Part shown: positions 11,813 through 23,900 of the stretch, piece by piece
Position numbering within the stretch: the stretch's first letter is position 1
Layout: every line of letters begins with the position of its first letter
The notes under the pieces: model-generated
The model's input: the letters and a program-made list of their open reading frames with translations, nothing else
Database searches by the model: none
Told to the model about the DNA's origin: nothing
NCBI GenBank assembly: GCA_018136815.1
Contig: CM030941.1
Location: forward strand, 991,582 to 1,055,581
Reading direction: 5' to 3'
DNA length: 64,000 bases
From: Isochrysis galbana
Lineage: Eukaryota > Haptophyta > Isochrysidales > Isochrysidaceae
Program-made: the position numbers and the translations under genes

Positions 11813-12345
11813 ACGTACACCATGTTCTCTTTAGACGTGCAATAAAAATAAGGATAAGGGAGAGAACTTGTGAACGCCTTGTTGTGTTGGGATTTTTTTG
11901 CGGGTAAGGTAAGTGATACTTTTTTTGGGTGGGGTGGGGTGGGGTGGGGGGCGGGAAGTCTCTCAGGATCCCATGGGAGGGGGAGGGGGGAGGGCGAAAA
12001 TCGAAAAAAAAGGAGGCTGCACCTGAAGTTGCAGTCTGCAGTCTCTAGTCTCTAACTCTAACTCTAAGCGGGAAGGGGCGGAAGGAGAAAAGCGTTCATT
12101 TACCACCACATGACTAAATGTCTTACGTACAAAACTGATTGACTCATCAGCATCACATCCATTTGTCTCACTACGTATCTTTACAAAGAAGACAGGCCCA
12201 TTCGTAGAACGCCAATCAAAGGCCAAAAGGTTTGAGATTTTTATTATGAATATGAAAAGCTACTCTTAGGATTTAGGATCTAAGATCTCACATCTTCTTC
12301 ACAAGTCTGGGCGTACAAGTTGTACTCCTTCCTGCATGTGCAAGA

Positions 12346-13122
12346 ATGCGCCTGGGATGGCCGGCGTCGGTTGCCGCAAGCAGGCCGGCAGCGGTGCTTT
12401 GGCGATCGTGCTCGTCGTCGCTGCCGAGGTCGAAGCCATCCTCTGTGCCGCGAATGCTTCAGATCCTGCGCGCTTCTCTTGGCCAGGGCAAGCGGCTCGA
12501 CGATATCCTCGAGTGGCACGCTGAGGCATGGGCGCCGCCGCCCACTCAGCAACGGAGCATGCGGCCAATTGGCAAGCTGCTGGGCCGGCTACTCGCGTTG
12601 GATCACATGAACGAGGCGTGGGGTGTGTGGTCTTGGATGGCACGACGAAGAGATGTGAACGGGAAGCCGACACATTCGGAGCTGCTGCTCATGCTGCGTG
12701 GTCTGAATGTGAAGGGGAATCCTCAAACAGCTCAGCATGTTCTCCAGCTCTACCAGCAAGCTGAACATTGGCCTTTGCCGTCCGGACCTGATGCCGACTA
12801 CACGTGGCATCAGGTACAGCGTGAGGTAGCTTGCGCATTCGGCACCCTGGGAAGATTCGACGAAGCATTACACTTTTTGGAGCGGATCGTCCATGAAAAG
12901 TCCCATGGTAGAGGTGCAATTGAAGTGAAGGTGCCCTTGAGTCTAAGTGCCAGGGCATCGATGGAATGGAAAGATGGGCCACGAGGATGGCCGAGCTTGC
13001 AAGACGAGATCATCTACTATCGCTCAATGTTGGCTCTCGTCCAAGAAGAGCCAGAACACTCAGGACAAACTGAGAGCACAAAGGAGACTATACGCGTCTC
13101 TCAACATGGACCCGGTAGGTGA
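12346..13122 (+). CDS. Possible helical-repeat (PPR-like) organellar protein
   Basis: An open frame of 258 codons from an ATG at 12346 is rich in amphipathic helices. The best segments resemble PPR-type helix pairs: KLLGRLLALDHMNEAWGVW, THSELLLMLRGLNVKG and VACAFGTLGRFDEALHFLE. The first ~50 residues are Arg/Ser-rich and acid-poor, as in a mitochondrial or plastid presequence. The 3' end is uncertain. An overlapping frame near 13040-13115 looks more protein-like and ends at a GTAGGT donor-like site, so the last ~25 codons may be wrong, or the gene may continue into a missing exon. A dispersed repeat begins about 190 bp downstream. The repeat assignment is by eye only. Confidence 0.5.
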   Translation: MRLGWPASVAASRPAAVLWRSCSSSLPRSKPSSVPRMLQILRASLGQGKRLDDILEWHAEAWAPPPTQQRSMRPIGKLLGRLLALDHMNEAWGVWSWMARRRDVNGKPTHSELLLMLRGLNVKGNPQTAQHVLQLYQQAEHWPLPSGPDADYTWHQVQREVACAFGTLGRFDEALHFLERIVHEKSHGRGAIEVKVPLSLSARASMEWKDGPRGWPSLQDEIIYYRSMLALVQEEPEHSGQTESTKETIRVSQHGPGR

Positions 13123-14088
13123 CCACAGAGGTATGATGAGGGGTGGAGAGCTTGTAGAAACCGGGGTGCTCGGAATCTGCTGCTTCATGGCTGAAAACGA
13201 GAGCATAGTGACGCGCTATGGAAAAAATGGCCCGGCATCTCTTAAAAACAATTCGAGATCATCCATGTGCGATAGCATAGTGACTCCCCGTTAGCACAAC
13301 CGATCCAAAATGGCGACCCAATGGTGATGAGAATGAGACGATGTATGATGTATGTGGTCCGTAGCTAAGTCAGCTAAGCTAATTGGAGGGGGCATGGGGA
13401 CGGAATACACCTATAAGGGCGCGAGAGCACATTAGGGGTTGGCAGATCTATCCGGATATATCTCTTGGATATTTGGGCGATTTTGTCGGGATTCGATATA
13501 TCCCGTAGTCCCTAAGTGGCCTTAGTCCTGAGCTGAACCACATGCCACAAGGATGGATGGACAACAGTTTGGAGGCGCGGCGCGAATGCGGCAACGAAAC
13601 AAACACTTTGTGCTTGTGGTGGGCTGTGGAGTGGTTGTGGTGCATCTGTGTGAGGTTGTGGCTGTGAGTCTGTAACATGGGATGTATGAGTTGCGGGACG
13701 AGAGGGACGAGACGAGCGGCCGGAAGCAGCACGGGATGGGAGCACACGGGACGGTACGGGCGATCCATGGCCGGGCATGACGAACGAGAGCAGACGAGGA
13801 CACAGACGGGAGCACGAGCGGGGCGACCCAACGCTGTCGCGGGAGCAGAAGAAAGACAAAAGGGGAAAAAACACGGGGCGACGGAAGGACCACTCGGAAA
13901 ACTATGGAAACAGAGGAGAAACTAATGGAACGGGAGGGGGCGAGCGCTGGAGGAACGGAAGGGAATCGGCGAGCGCGGGAGACTCTCCGACCCTCTCTGG
14001 CCAAGGGAACAAGGGAAACGCCGCGAAGGCGTGGGAGAATGGAAGGGAGGGATCTCAGCTGTGCGTCGTATGCGCGGGAACTCGGGGC
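13123..14088. other. Gene-free stretch upstream of the retrotransposon
   Basis: It holds repeat copies (13318-13508 and the inverted arm 13509-13567) and purine-rich sequence up to the abrupt start of the gypsy LTR similarity at 14089. The ORFs here are antisense or composition-driven. Confidence 0.55.
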
Positions 14089-15167
14089 CTCGTTTAAGGC
14101 AATAAACCGGCATGACTTCGACTTCTCGTTCTGCAGTCGCTCTGCGAGACTCTCTCTCTCTCTCTCTCTCTCTCTCCGTCCGCCTCTCCTCGGCCGACGG
14201 CAAGAAGATTCGTCCAAAACATTCTCCGGTCCCAAGATATCTCGTGGGGGGTCTCTCCGCTCTCCGCGCTCCGCGAGGGAAAGGACGCGATCTCGCTCCG
14301 AGATCGGCCTCGCGCCCTCCCACGCTGCCCCGCCGTGCCCTCGGTCCCTCGCCCCCCCCGCGGCAGGTTCTTTCCCTCGGCGTGCCGTCCGTCGCCTCCG
14401 GCCGTTATATTAATCCCCCCCCCCCGCGCGAGGTTCTCTTCTCCCCCGCGCGCGGTTCGTTTCCTCCGGCCGTCGTTGTTCCCCCCCTCGCTTCGATTCC
14501 TCTCGCGGTTCCTTCGATGATTGCCTCCATCTCGTCCGTTCTTCTTCGCGATCCTCGCGGAGGGGGCACCGACGTTTAATGTTAGTTTCGTCGCGGTTTC
14601 GATGAAAGAAAGGAAGAACGAATGGCACGCGCCTCGCGTCTCGCGTCTTGTTTCGTCGCCCCTTGCTCGTTGCTTGTCTAGAAGGTCTCTCCGCACATCG
14701 CCTTCTTCCCCCGGCGCGATTTTGGATCTCTCCTCGACCCTCCGCGTTGGCTTCAGCGGACGAGTTCCACTTTAACGATAGTTCGAACCCTTCGGTGGCG
14801 TAGTTATGCGCTCTCTTTCCGTATATCTTCGCGCATGACGAGCGATCGCGACTTCAGCCTTCGCCGCGCGGGGAGGGGTTTGTTTATCGTATGATTCCGG
14901 AGTGTTTACGTTAGTTTTCTGAGCCCAAGGACTTTGGTTTTTGGTTTCTTGTGAGTGATTTTTGTAGCAACTTCGTCGAGTCCCACCGTGTTCCCAAGCG
15001 AGTCCCCCCGAGTTCCCGAGTCTATACCCCGAGTCAACGAGTCAATACAAGTCAAGCACGCGCCTGAGCCACCCCCAGTCGCCTGCCACCACCTCCCACA
15101 AGCCTCCTTCCGCACTTCCGCGCCCACCGTGCTCCGTGCGTGCGTCGTGCGTCGTGCGTCGATCACC
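14089..15167 (+). repeat. Left LTR (U3-less) and leader
   Basis: The direct repeat starts at CGTTTAAGGCAATAAACCGG, which contains an AATAAA polyadenylation-like signal. It passes a CT microsatellite (about 14147-14175) and runs without a break through the leader into gag. The upstream 200 bp present in the right copy (26394-26605) is missing here, so this LTR is 5'-truncated. Confidence 0.8.
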
Positions 15168-17936
15168 ATGCCCGTAGTCAACCCCGAGGAAAGCTCCATG
15201 AGCTCCCCACAAGAACCGCGTTCCGCGCTAGCTGCCGGCGCGCCCTCGCAGGCAATCTCCAAGAGTGAGATCAGCCTTGCTCTGACAAGCACAAAATCTT
15301 CGCTCGCGCCTTCGGCTCCGGTCGCCATGTCGAGTTCTCCCCTCGAGAAATCTTCATTGTCCCCGCGTCATGAGCCCGTCTCTTCTTCTTCGGTTCTCGA
15401 ATCGTACGGGTCGAAGTCTCCCGGGGAAGAGAGCCTTGTGGGACCCCTCCCTTCTTCAAAAGAGAGTCTTTCCGAGCCAGTTCTCCCCTCCTCTCGCCTC
15501 TCCGCGCCGACGGTCGAAGTTCCGCCGCCTCCTCGGGCCTCTACTCACACCCCGTCAACTGGAGCTGGAATGGGTCCTCTCGCCTCGTCCGTTGCTCCAC
15601 CGGCGGCCTTTCCTCTCCTTTCTTTTGCTGATCCTTTGCCAAGTGTTCCTTCCTCTCTCAATCCCTCTGTGGTTGGTGCTGAAGATGATGTGGGTTCCGT
15701 CCGGTCCCTCCCTCCTTTCGAGCCCCCACCAAATGAAGAGTTTGTTCCACCCCCGTCGACGTACTCGTACCCCAAGCGTAACTTCGTTCCACCTCCGACC
15801 GCCACCGTCGGCGCCGCCCAAATCATGGACCAACAAGTCCAGATTGAGGCTCTCCGCGGCGCTGTCGACCGCCTTGAGTCCTCTACCCTCCAAGCCGCCC
15901 AACGCCACGAAGAATTTCAGCGGGAGGTGGGGTCTACCTTCAACGCGATACTCAGCATTCTACAAGGCCAAGCGGGCACTACGACTTCTCCTCGAGTCGA
16001 AACTTCGCCACCGCTTGTGGAAGAAGGAGACAACTCCATTGGTGCCCCTCCGGCCTCGGTTGAGTCCCCTTCTCAACCTTTGCCCGCCGCGCCGTTCTCC
16101 GTTCCGCCGAATTCGAATTCCGATCCCGTATTCAATACGCCCGTTCCTGTCACGTCCGCCGAGCCTGTTTCTGATCCCCAACCTCCACCCACCGTCGCGG
16201 GCCTCCGCTCGCTTCCAAATCCGGCGGCTCGGCGCCATCCCGTCGATCCAAGCCTCGCCGGTGATGCTTCTGAGCGAGAGGTCATCCTAGCCTCGTGGGG
16301 CCAACTGTTTGAGGATGCCGCCTACGAGGTAGCCTCTCTCTACAGGAAGTCCGACGATTTCGAGCTCATCCACGCCATTCTCAACGGCGGCCTCTCTCGA
16401 GCCGGCAATGTTTGGCACTACCGCGTGTTTTTCGAGAAGGAGCACGTGACCAAGTGGGCTCGGAGCCGCTTCTTCCTCGACCGCACCCTCCATCACCAAG
16501 TCCGAATGGGCAAAGAGCTTTCCGAGATCAAGTTCCCGAAGGGCCTGGCCTCGGACAACGTCCAGACAGCGGCCACCTCCTGGAATGATTTTCGTCTGTC
16601 CTTCATCAAGCCGCTCGAGCGCGCCCTCTCGCTCGGCTGCGACCACCGTGAAATCTTTACATCCTTGCTAGCGGCCGCCAACTTGTGCACCACCGGCAAC
16701 CAAAGGATCTACGCCTTCCTCCTCGATCTCGCCGAAGACCCGGTCCTCTCTCTCAACCCCGCGCTGGCCTGCGACGTGCTTCTCCGCAAGTGCGACGCCA
16801 CCTTCGCGGCCAACGTGCCCGGCTTCGCCAAAGACTCCGCCTCCATGGAGTGGGACAGGCTCGTAGCCCGTGAAGCCGGCTCCGATCTCTTAGAGTTGTC
16901 CAAGAATTTGGTGCGCGCGTACGTCCGCGAGATGGGTGACGCGAAGGTGGATGCCACGACGGTCTGGGACCACCCAAACATGTCGCACGATATCAATCAA
17001 CGATTCGAGTCCATCATTCGGAACGACAAGGTCGACGCGGCTCGCGGCGTGGATAACGCGACCAAGTTTGGCGAGTGTCTTGCAAAGACTCGCTTCCGCG
17101 TCGAGAACCACGAGCTCCCTCGCTCGGCCCTTTCGTGCGTCAACCTCTGCCAGCGCTACCTGAGCCCGTACGAACAAGCCCGTGCTAGCCAACAACAGAC
17201 GTCGGTCGCGGTCGCCGCCGTGACGCCGCCGGCGACTACTTCCAAGTCCACCAAGACCGCCAAGGTTGCTAAGGCTGCCTCTAACCCCGCGGACACTACG
17301 GCTTCGATCGTCGCCGCCGTCCAAGCAGCGGTGGCCGAGGCATTAAAATCGCAAAACAACAACTCGAACCGCAAGGCGACTGGCGCTGACAATCGTCGGG
17401 CTCCGCCTCCGCCTACGAATTACTCCGCATCGTCTCCGTTACCGGACGCACTTCTTGACCGTCCTCTCGGCAAAAGCACGTCTTCTCGTCGCCAATGTGA
17501 TCCCCCTCCGAACGGCCTTGGACTTCCGGCCGATTCGGGCCTCTCGGAATGGGATCCAGCTAGCTGGTCTCGAGCACGAGCCCGTTTCTGGCAAATTTCT
17601 CGTTACGCGGGTCACCCGGCCCTTCGCGCTGCGCTCACGCGCTGCCGTCCCTCGGATGCCACCATGACGGCGCCGCGTCTCGACGACTTAGACCGCGACG
17701 TCAAGGAGTGGACCGACGCCAACGGCTGCGCGTACTGCGCCTTTCGTCCCCGGGCTCCATCTGGTACGCCCGAAGCAGACCTGTGGAAGTATGGCACGGG
17801 CGACGGAGCTCATAACCCCGTCGTTTGCCAACCGTACATTCGTTTTCTCTGCGAAGGTGGCAGTGGCGAGTGTGGTAACGACCCAGAAGTCCACCGCCGC
17901 CTCCGCACGATGGTTGTTCTCCGTCCGGCCCAGTAG
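15168..17936 (+). CDS. Gypsy gag polyprotein (922 codons), ends in UAG
   Basis: The ATG at 15168 is chosen because similarity to the other gag starts (11052, 27682) begins there; the upstream in-frame extension is LTR leader. Residues 1 to about 205 are Ser/Pro-rich and disordered. At about 215-265 is a coiled coil (QVQIEALRGAVDRLESSTLQ). The conserved core (about 360-690) holds EVASLYRKSDDFELIHAILN, WHYRVFFEKEH, GCDHREIFTSLLAAANLC and NPALACDVLL. The same motifs recur in the decayed copy at 31600-32400, which supports this as the capsid domain. The C-terminus has spaced Cys residues (NGCAYCAF, VVCQPY, FLCEGGSGECGN), possibly a nucleic-acid-binding zinc site but not a standard CCHC knuckle. 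It ends CAG-TAG-GTC, with pol continuing in the same frame. Confidence 0.85.
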   Translation: MPVVNPEESSMSSPQEPRSALAAGAPSQAISKSEISLALTSTKSSLAPSAPVAMSSSPLEKSSLSPRHEPVSSSSVLESYGSKSPGEESLVGPLPSSKESLSEPVLPSSRLSAPTVEVPPPPRASTHTPSTGAGMGPLASSVAPPAAFPLLSFADPLPSVPSSLNPSVVGAEDDVGSVRSLPPFEPPPNEEFVPPPSTYSYPKRNFVPPPTATVGAAQIMDQQVQIEALRGAVDRLESSTLQAAQRHEEFQREVGSTFNAILSILQGQAGTTTSPRVETSPPLVEEGDNSIGAPPASVESPSQPLPAAPFSVPPNSNSDPVFNTPVPVTSAEPVSDPQPPPTVAGLRSLPNPAARRHPVDPSLAGDASEREVILASWGQLFEDAAYEVASLYRKSDDFELIHAILNGGLSRAGNVWHYRVFFEKEHVTKWARSRFFLDRTLHHQVRMGKELSEIKFPKGLASDNVQTAATSWNDFRLSFIKPLERALSLGCDHREIFTSLLAAANLCTTGNQRIYAFLLDLAEDPVLSLNPALACDVLLRKCDATFAANVPGFAKDSASMEWDRLVAREAGSDLLELSKNLVRAYVREMGDAKVDATTVWDHPNMSHDINQRFESIIRNDKVDAARGVDNATKFGECLAKTRFRVENHELPRSALSCVNLCQRYLSPYEQARASQQQTSVAVAAVTPPATTSKSTKTAKVAKAASNPADTTASIVAAVQAAVAEALKSQNNNSNRKATGADNRRAPPPPTNYSASSPLPDALLDRPLGKSTSSRRQCDPPPNGLGLPADSGLSEWDPASWSRARARFWQISRYAGHPALRAALTRCRPSDATMTAPRLDDLDRDVKEWTDANGCAYCAFRPRAPSGTPEADLWKYGTGDGAHNPVVCQPYIRFLCEGGSGECGNDPEVHRRLRTMVVLRPAQ

Positions 17937-17993
17937 GTCGCCGGCGGGGCCCACGTCCGCGCTGTCACCCCGCTACCAGTCCAGGGTAGTGGG
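17934..17993 (+). promoter_or_regulatory. Candidate UAG readthrough signal with H-type pseudoknot
   Basis: The gag stop UAG (17934-17936) is the only stop between gag and pol, and the frame is otherwise open through 18024 and on to protease. Stem 1 pairs GCGGGG (17944-17949) with CCCCGC (17968-17973). Stem 2 pairs CCCAC (17950-17954, in the stem 1 loop) with GTGGG (17989-17993). All pairs are Watson-Crick, and the spacer from the UAG is 7 nt. This geometry matches known gammaretrovirus-type readthrough elements. It is a prediction from base pairing, not proof of function. Confidence 0.55.
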
Positions 17994-20900
17994 CCTGAAC
18001 GCCACCCACCAAAAGATCGTATTATGCTACGGCCGAGTACTTCTACGGCCTCCAACCAGTACCCTAAGATTCCGCAAGTTCCAGACAAGCCCTTCCACCT
18101 CCACCCCCCTCTTTCTCCTGCCTCCTCGCCGATTACCCCTATTTCTCCCAATGCCGATAATTCCATCCTGGTTCTCGATATCACGCACGAGTCCTCCAAA
18201 CCAAGTCAACCGTCCCCGCCTCTCTATCAACTCAAGCCGCTGAACCGCTACCCCACGCCACTCCCCAAGCATCAACAGTCCAAGACCTCACGGTCTGCGA
18301 AAATCCAGCCGCCGCAGGCCCAATCCAACCTTCAATCTCTCAAATCAAATTTCGCATGTCCGAGCCACAAAACGTCTCCCGAATACGAGTCCGAGTCCAA
18401 GTCACGTTCAGAATTGCCCTCTTCGTCTTACGCCACCGCGCGCCCATCTACGAGTCTGAGCCCAGTCCAGTCATCACCGGTATCACCAGTCTCCATCGCT
18501 ACGACGATGGAGGCGCAGTTCTCCGGTTCTTCCCCACTTTCTTTCGAGTCCGAGTCCAAGCCTGTTTTGAGCAAACCCCGTTCTGAGCCATCCGAGTCCG
18601 AGTCCGAGTCCGAGTTTACAATGTCACCGAGCCCTACCACGCGGTCGACCGCAGGATTAACGGAGCTCCAGCCACCCACTGAGCCTCCGACGACCACTCC
18701 TTCCGAGGGAGTGTTCACCTTCGGTCCTCCACGCCCCGAGTCTGAGTCATTTGGAATCTCCGGTCACGTCCAGAATCCCAACCACAACCGAGCCCCGTTT
18801 CACGAGCCACCGCGTATCGAGTCCAAACACAAGCTGACGCCGAAGCCCTCGACGACAGCCACTGTGTCCTTGTCCGAGCCACCGTTCCGAGTCTCGCCGC
18901 AGCCGGCCTGCCACTCCAGCAAGCTGCACGCCGCCGAGCCGATCCCTTCCGTTTCCGTTCCGAGTCCGAGTCCAATCGCACAAGACAGTGCATCCCGAGC
19001 CCGCGTAATCAAGCCCGTCACCGAGTCCGAGATTTCGGCCGCACCGAGCCAACCGGTGCTGGCCACCGTGCCCCTATTGTCATCACAAGCTTCAGCTTCG
19101 TCCTCACCGACGGTTGCGACGCCAGGGGGCTTCACCTTTGGGCTGGCACCGTCCGTTCCCATTTCGAAAGTGAGCCCTGTTTTCAGTGTCCAGCACGACA
19201 GAAACGACGAGTCCGAGTCCGAGTACAATTTAACGTCACCGCGGAGTCCGCGGTCGACCACCGGCGTTCCCACGCCACCCCATCAACCGAGAGCCATGGA
19301 GGAGCTGGCACAGCCGTCTCCTAGCCCTTCTCAAGTTGCCGAGTCTTCCGAATTCGAGTCTGAATCCACCGTAATTTCAGCGGTCCATCCACCCGCTAGC
19401 CCGAGCCAAGTCCTCCGAAGAATGCTTCGCATTGGAGAACCTCTTCGGTCACCACCCACGCCAGCCGCTGCCGCAGAGCCACCACCCTGGCCTCAGCCTT
19501 CCCCGCGGCCGGCTTCTACGACAGCCACGTCCCTTCTTTCGTCGGCGCCGACCCCGCCGGCGACAGATTGCAACGAAGTCGATGCCGGGCCCGATTCCTC
19601 TTCTGATGTGACCATGGAGAGTGACCACAACTCCCTTGCACGTCGAGGAACGGCCGCCTCCCAAACCGAGCTTCTACGCCCATTGAGCCAACCCAACCGA
19701 GTCTCTAAGCCATGCCCTTCACGCCTCTCACCGGTGGTGTCGCGGCCGCGGCGTCCGTCGCCGCAATCCGACACCCCACCTCTCCGAGTTTGTTCGTCGA
19801 TCCCGTCCTCCGAGCCCGTCTCCACGTCGTCGATATCCGAGTCTTCTTTCATTCGTCCTACGTCGCCGCGGCCACCGGTTGCAGCCCCCAAGCACTGCCT
19901 GCCTCTCGATACCACTACCACCGCCATCATGCGCGTGGCAGCGATCAATGCGTCCGCGATCCAGTCCTTCGATTCCTCTCAAAACAACTCCGATGTCGGC
20001 ACCCGTGATGATACCCCGTCACCCGCTCTCCACGCTCTCGCCTCTCTTCGTGCACGAGCGAGCGGCTCTGCGGTGGTATTACCTCGGCACCTCACGGAGG
20101 CAGCCCAAGAGCTTCGCCGGCCTCGCAATGGCACCCTAGCCTCGCCTGCCGCCGCGCTACCCAAGCACTTCGATGAGCTTTGCGCTGAGCTCACGAAGAT
20201 GAATCAACGAGTCCAAGACGGGCTGACGTCTGGCTGTCACGCACCACGCGTTCTCGTCGTTGGCGAGACGAGCGGCGTCGTCTCCTCCATGTTCCTACTC
20301 GCCGGTGCTGATGTAGCTACGTGCGATTTGTATCCTTCCGAGATCGATTACGTGCCCCACTTCCAAGGCGACGCGCTTCATGTCCAAAACCTAGGTTGGG
20401 ACCTAGTCATCGCCCACCCGCCCTGCACGTACCTCTCCGCCGTCAGCAGTCAATGGCTCTCCCAAGAACCCGGACGTCGTGCCGCTCTTGAGTCGGCCGC
20501 CCGCGTCTTCAAGTCAATGGCCTCCGCCACTGCTCCGTTTGTAGCGGTTGAGAACCCTCGGATGCATGCGGAAGCTCGCCGTTTAGTCGGGGGGTTGACC
20601 CCGACCCAATTCGTCCAACCCTGGGAGCACGGCACTGGACACCAGAAAGCCACCGGGTTGTACCTCACCAAAGGGCTGCCGCCCCTCCAGCCAACTTGCG
20701 TCGTGGATGGCCGTGAGTCGGCCATGGCTAACCTCTCTCCTTCACCGCACCGTGGCGCTCTTCGCAGCCGCACCTACGTCGGTGTAGCTGGAGCGATGGC
20801 GATCCATTGGATGCCTGTTCTTCTTCGACATTTGAGTCAACAGCGAGACCAGACGTCGACGAAGAAATTGTCCGCGTTAGAGCTACTCGCTTGCGCGCGG

Positions 20901-23900
20901 TGCAGCCTATTGGACCGGCCTTCACTTAGCTCGACCGAGGCTACCGCCTACGAGCCGTGGTCGGCTCTTCATCGTTATGAGAGGGGGAGGGAAACTAGTG
21001 AAGTTTCTTCCGACCCCGTTGTTTCCCGTCCAGCTACTCCCGAGTCAGACAACCACGAAGACCAAAAAGAAACCCACGATAACCACGACAACGACACGCC
21101 ACTCCACGCCTCCGAGTCTACTCTCCACGACCCATTCTCTCCATGGACCGCCCCGCCTCCGGCACGCGCGAGCTCGCCGCGTCCGACGACGCCGACGACT
21201 CTCCGGAAGCGGCGCCAACAATGGCAATCATTCGGAGTGAACGGGGACCAGAAATGGTCCAACGTCACGCTCGAAACCGCTGACGAAATAAGAGCGCAAG
21301 CTCTAGCCGGACGAAGCGCCGACGAGGAATCCGACCTCGCCGCTGCCGTCCGAGCGCCGATCGAGTTCGTGGAAGCCAAAGGCATCCGTGCCGAAGAGCT
21401 AGCCTCATTAGTTCGAAGACCCAAGACAGAAGCCCAAGCCCGTCTCGAGAAAGATTGGGAAAAGATGTCCGACCACCCGAGGCACCCCACCGACAAGAGA
21501 GGCCTGGGCCACACTAGTCCCAAGCTATCACCCTGTACCGCTACCAACGAGGACGACGCCTCTAGGCCCTCTGCCACGATAGCGGCAGTCGGAGTACCCG
21601 AAGAGACGACGACTACTTTGACGACGAATTCACCCGAGCAACCACGCTGTCGACCAACCCCGTCCCCGTCCGACACCATCGCACACGTGACCACGCACCG
21701 ACCGGAGAGCGTCGTGGATACCCTACCATCTGCCTACCCAAGGCATTGCCTATATGTTCGAGACCTGATGGTCTGCCGCTCCGGCGAGGCTACCGGCAAA
21801 GAAGGAGTTATCTTAGCCGACTCCGCTCTCACGGTCAACAGCACCCTCGCTGACACCGGAGCTGGCCCGTCGGTCGTGACCACTTCCCTCTTGTCCAGCC
21901 TACCCAACGACGCATGCGTCGAGCGGCTGCCGCAAGCCGTAGTGACACCGCTCCATGGCCCAGACGGCCTACCTCTTATCGCGCGAGGCAAGGCTCGAAT
22001 CGTTTTCTCCGTCGGTGGATTTCTCTTTCGTCATACGTTCATGGTGATTGAAGGCAACCCGATGCTGCTGCTCGGGAACGACTTCTTAGCTACGCACGCC
22101 GCTTCGATTCAGCTCGCCTCCGACAGCGCGGAAGGCTCTATCTCACTCGGTGCTCCATCCACGGTGGCTTCTCTTGAGGTTGACGGCAGTCCAAGCCCCG
22201 ACGCTCCGCCGATCTTTCGCGTCTCGACGTCACCGATAGCGGTGGTCCCTGTCAGCATGACTTGTGCACAGGTCTGTCCGACCTCCGCGAACCCAATCAC
22301 GACTGACTTCTTCCGAGGGCCGCAAGCCGCCGAAAACGACAACCAGCTAGTCTCCGAGCCGCTCTTCAGCACGGCCGATGAGTTTGCCGCCAAAGCGCCG
22401 GCATCATGTGGCTCCGAGTACCTCCTATACACCCACGAACCTATCACGATCCCGGCCTATCATCGGGCAACGTTTCACGTCCGAATTCCGCTAGCTCTTC
22501 GAGAACACGAAGACTGCGCCATGCTCGTGGACCGACTCCCTACGCGTGAAACGATCGATAGCTCTCCTCTCGTCATTCCCCAAGTAGAGAGGTCGAACTC
22601 CGACCACACCATCGCGGTTACGGTGGTCAACACTGACCCCAAACCTCTACACCTTCCGTCGTTCCATCCTGTAGCTTCACTACAGGTTCGATTCAAAATT
22701 CACGCTGGAACATATCGCCGCGTCGGGGCCGTTAACTCGCCGGATGTGATTGAGTCGCTCGACGAGGACCAGCGTAAGCTCGAGGCAGCCAAGATCGACC
22801 CCGAAGGCCGTCTCTCGATGCCCCAACGTGAACAAGTTCGTCGTCTACTGGCCCGACGTATCGCTGCTTTCGCAATTGACCCGACCAACCCGAATCACAC
22901 TCACGTGATGGAGGTAGAGCTACCGCTCAACCCCGGAGCCGAAGCTCACCGCCACGCACCGTCTAGAGTTGGACGAGAGGGTGAGAAGATCATAGAGGAC
23001 GAAGTTTGCAAGATGGAGTCCGCGGGCATCATTAGGAAATCAAATTCGTCGTGGGCCTCTCGAGTCGTGCTAGTCACTAAGAAGGATGGCTCCGTACGTT
23101 TCTGCGTAGATTATCGCGACGTCAACTCCAAGCTTCGTCTAGAGGACAGCCCTCTTCCCCTCACGGTAGAAGCCATCGACCGATTGTCGTCCGGCCAAGG
23201 CAACCTTGATTCTCTATTCCTTTGCACCCTGGACCTGGCATCTGGTTTCTGGGGTATACCGATCAAAGAGTCCGATAAACATATCACCGCGTTCACTACT
23301 CATCGCGGCAAGTACGAGTTCAATTACTTGCCTTTTGGTGTTCAATCCGGTCCCTCGTATATGTGCCGCCTCATGGACGCCGTTCTCGGTGGGCTGGCAT
23401 GGGAGACTTGTATGCCATACTTGGATGATGTCGGCGCCTGGTCGACAGGCGTAGGTGACTCGCTGCAGGCCAGGGAAGAGTCGTCATTCCAACAAATGTT
23501 ACACCGTCTTGATCTTGTCTTGGAACGTCTCATCTGGGCGGGCCTCACTTGCAAGATGTCGAAATGCGTTTTCTTTGCCACCTCGGCTGAATATCTCGGC
23601 CACGTTGTTTCGCGTGAAGGTCTTCGGATGGATCCCAAGAAAGTGGAAGCCGTCTCGAAAATCGACCCTACCCAAATCAACTCTATCGAAGCCGTCCGTT
23701 CTTTCCTTGGACTGTGCTCGTACTACCGCCGTTTTATACGCCGTTTTGCGATCCGTGCAGCGCCGTTAACCGCTCTCACGCGGAAAGGGTGCGATGTCCC
23801 GGTCGAGTCGCAAACAGAAGCCTGTCGCCAAGCTATCGAAGATCTCAAGCAAGCTATCTGTGAAGAACCCGTACTCGCACCTCCTCGAGACGACCGTCCT

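Noticed and set aside
14955-15167. N-terminal extension of the gag frame
   Set aside because: This is LTR/leader sequence repeated at 27469-27681; similarity among gag copies starts at the ATG at 15168.
20975-21694. 240-codon antisense frame within pol
   Set aside because: Shadow of pol coding sequence; Ser/Ala/Leu-rich composition without a domain.
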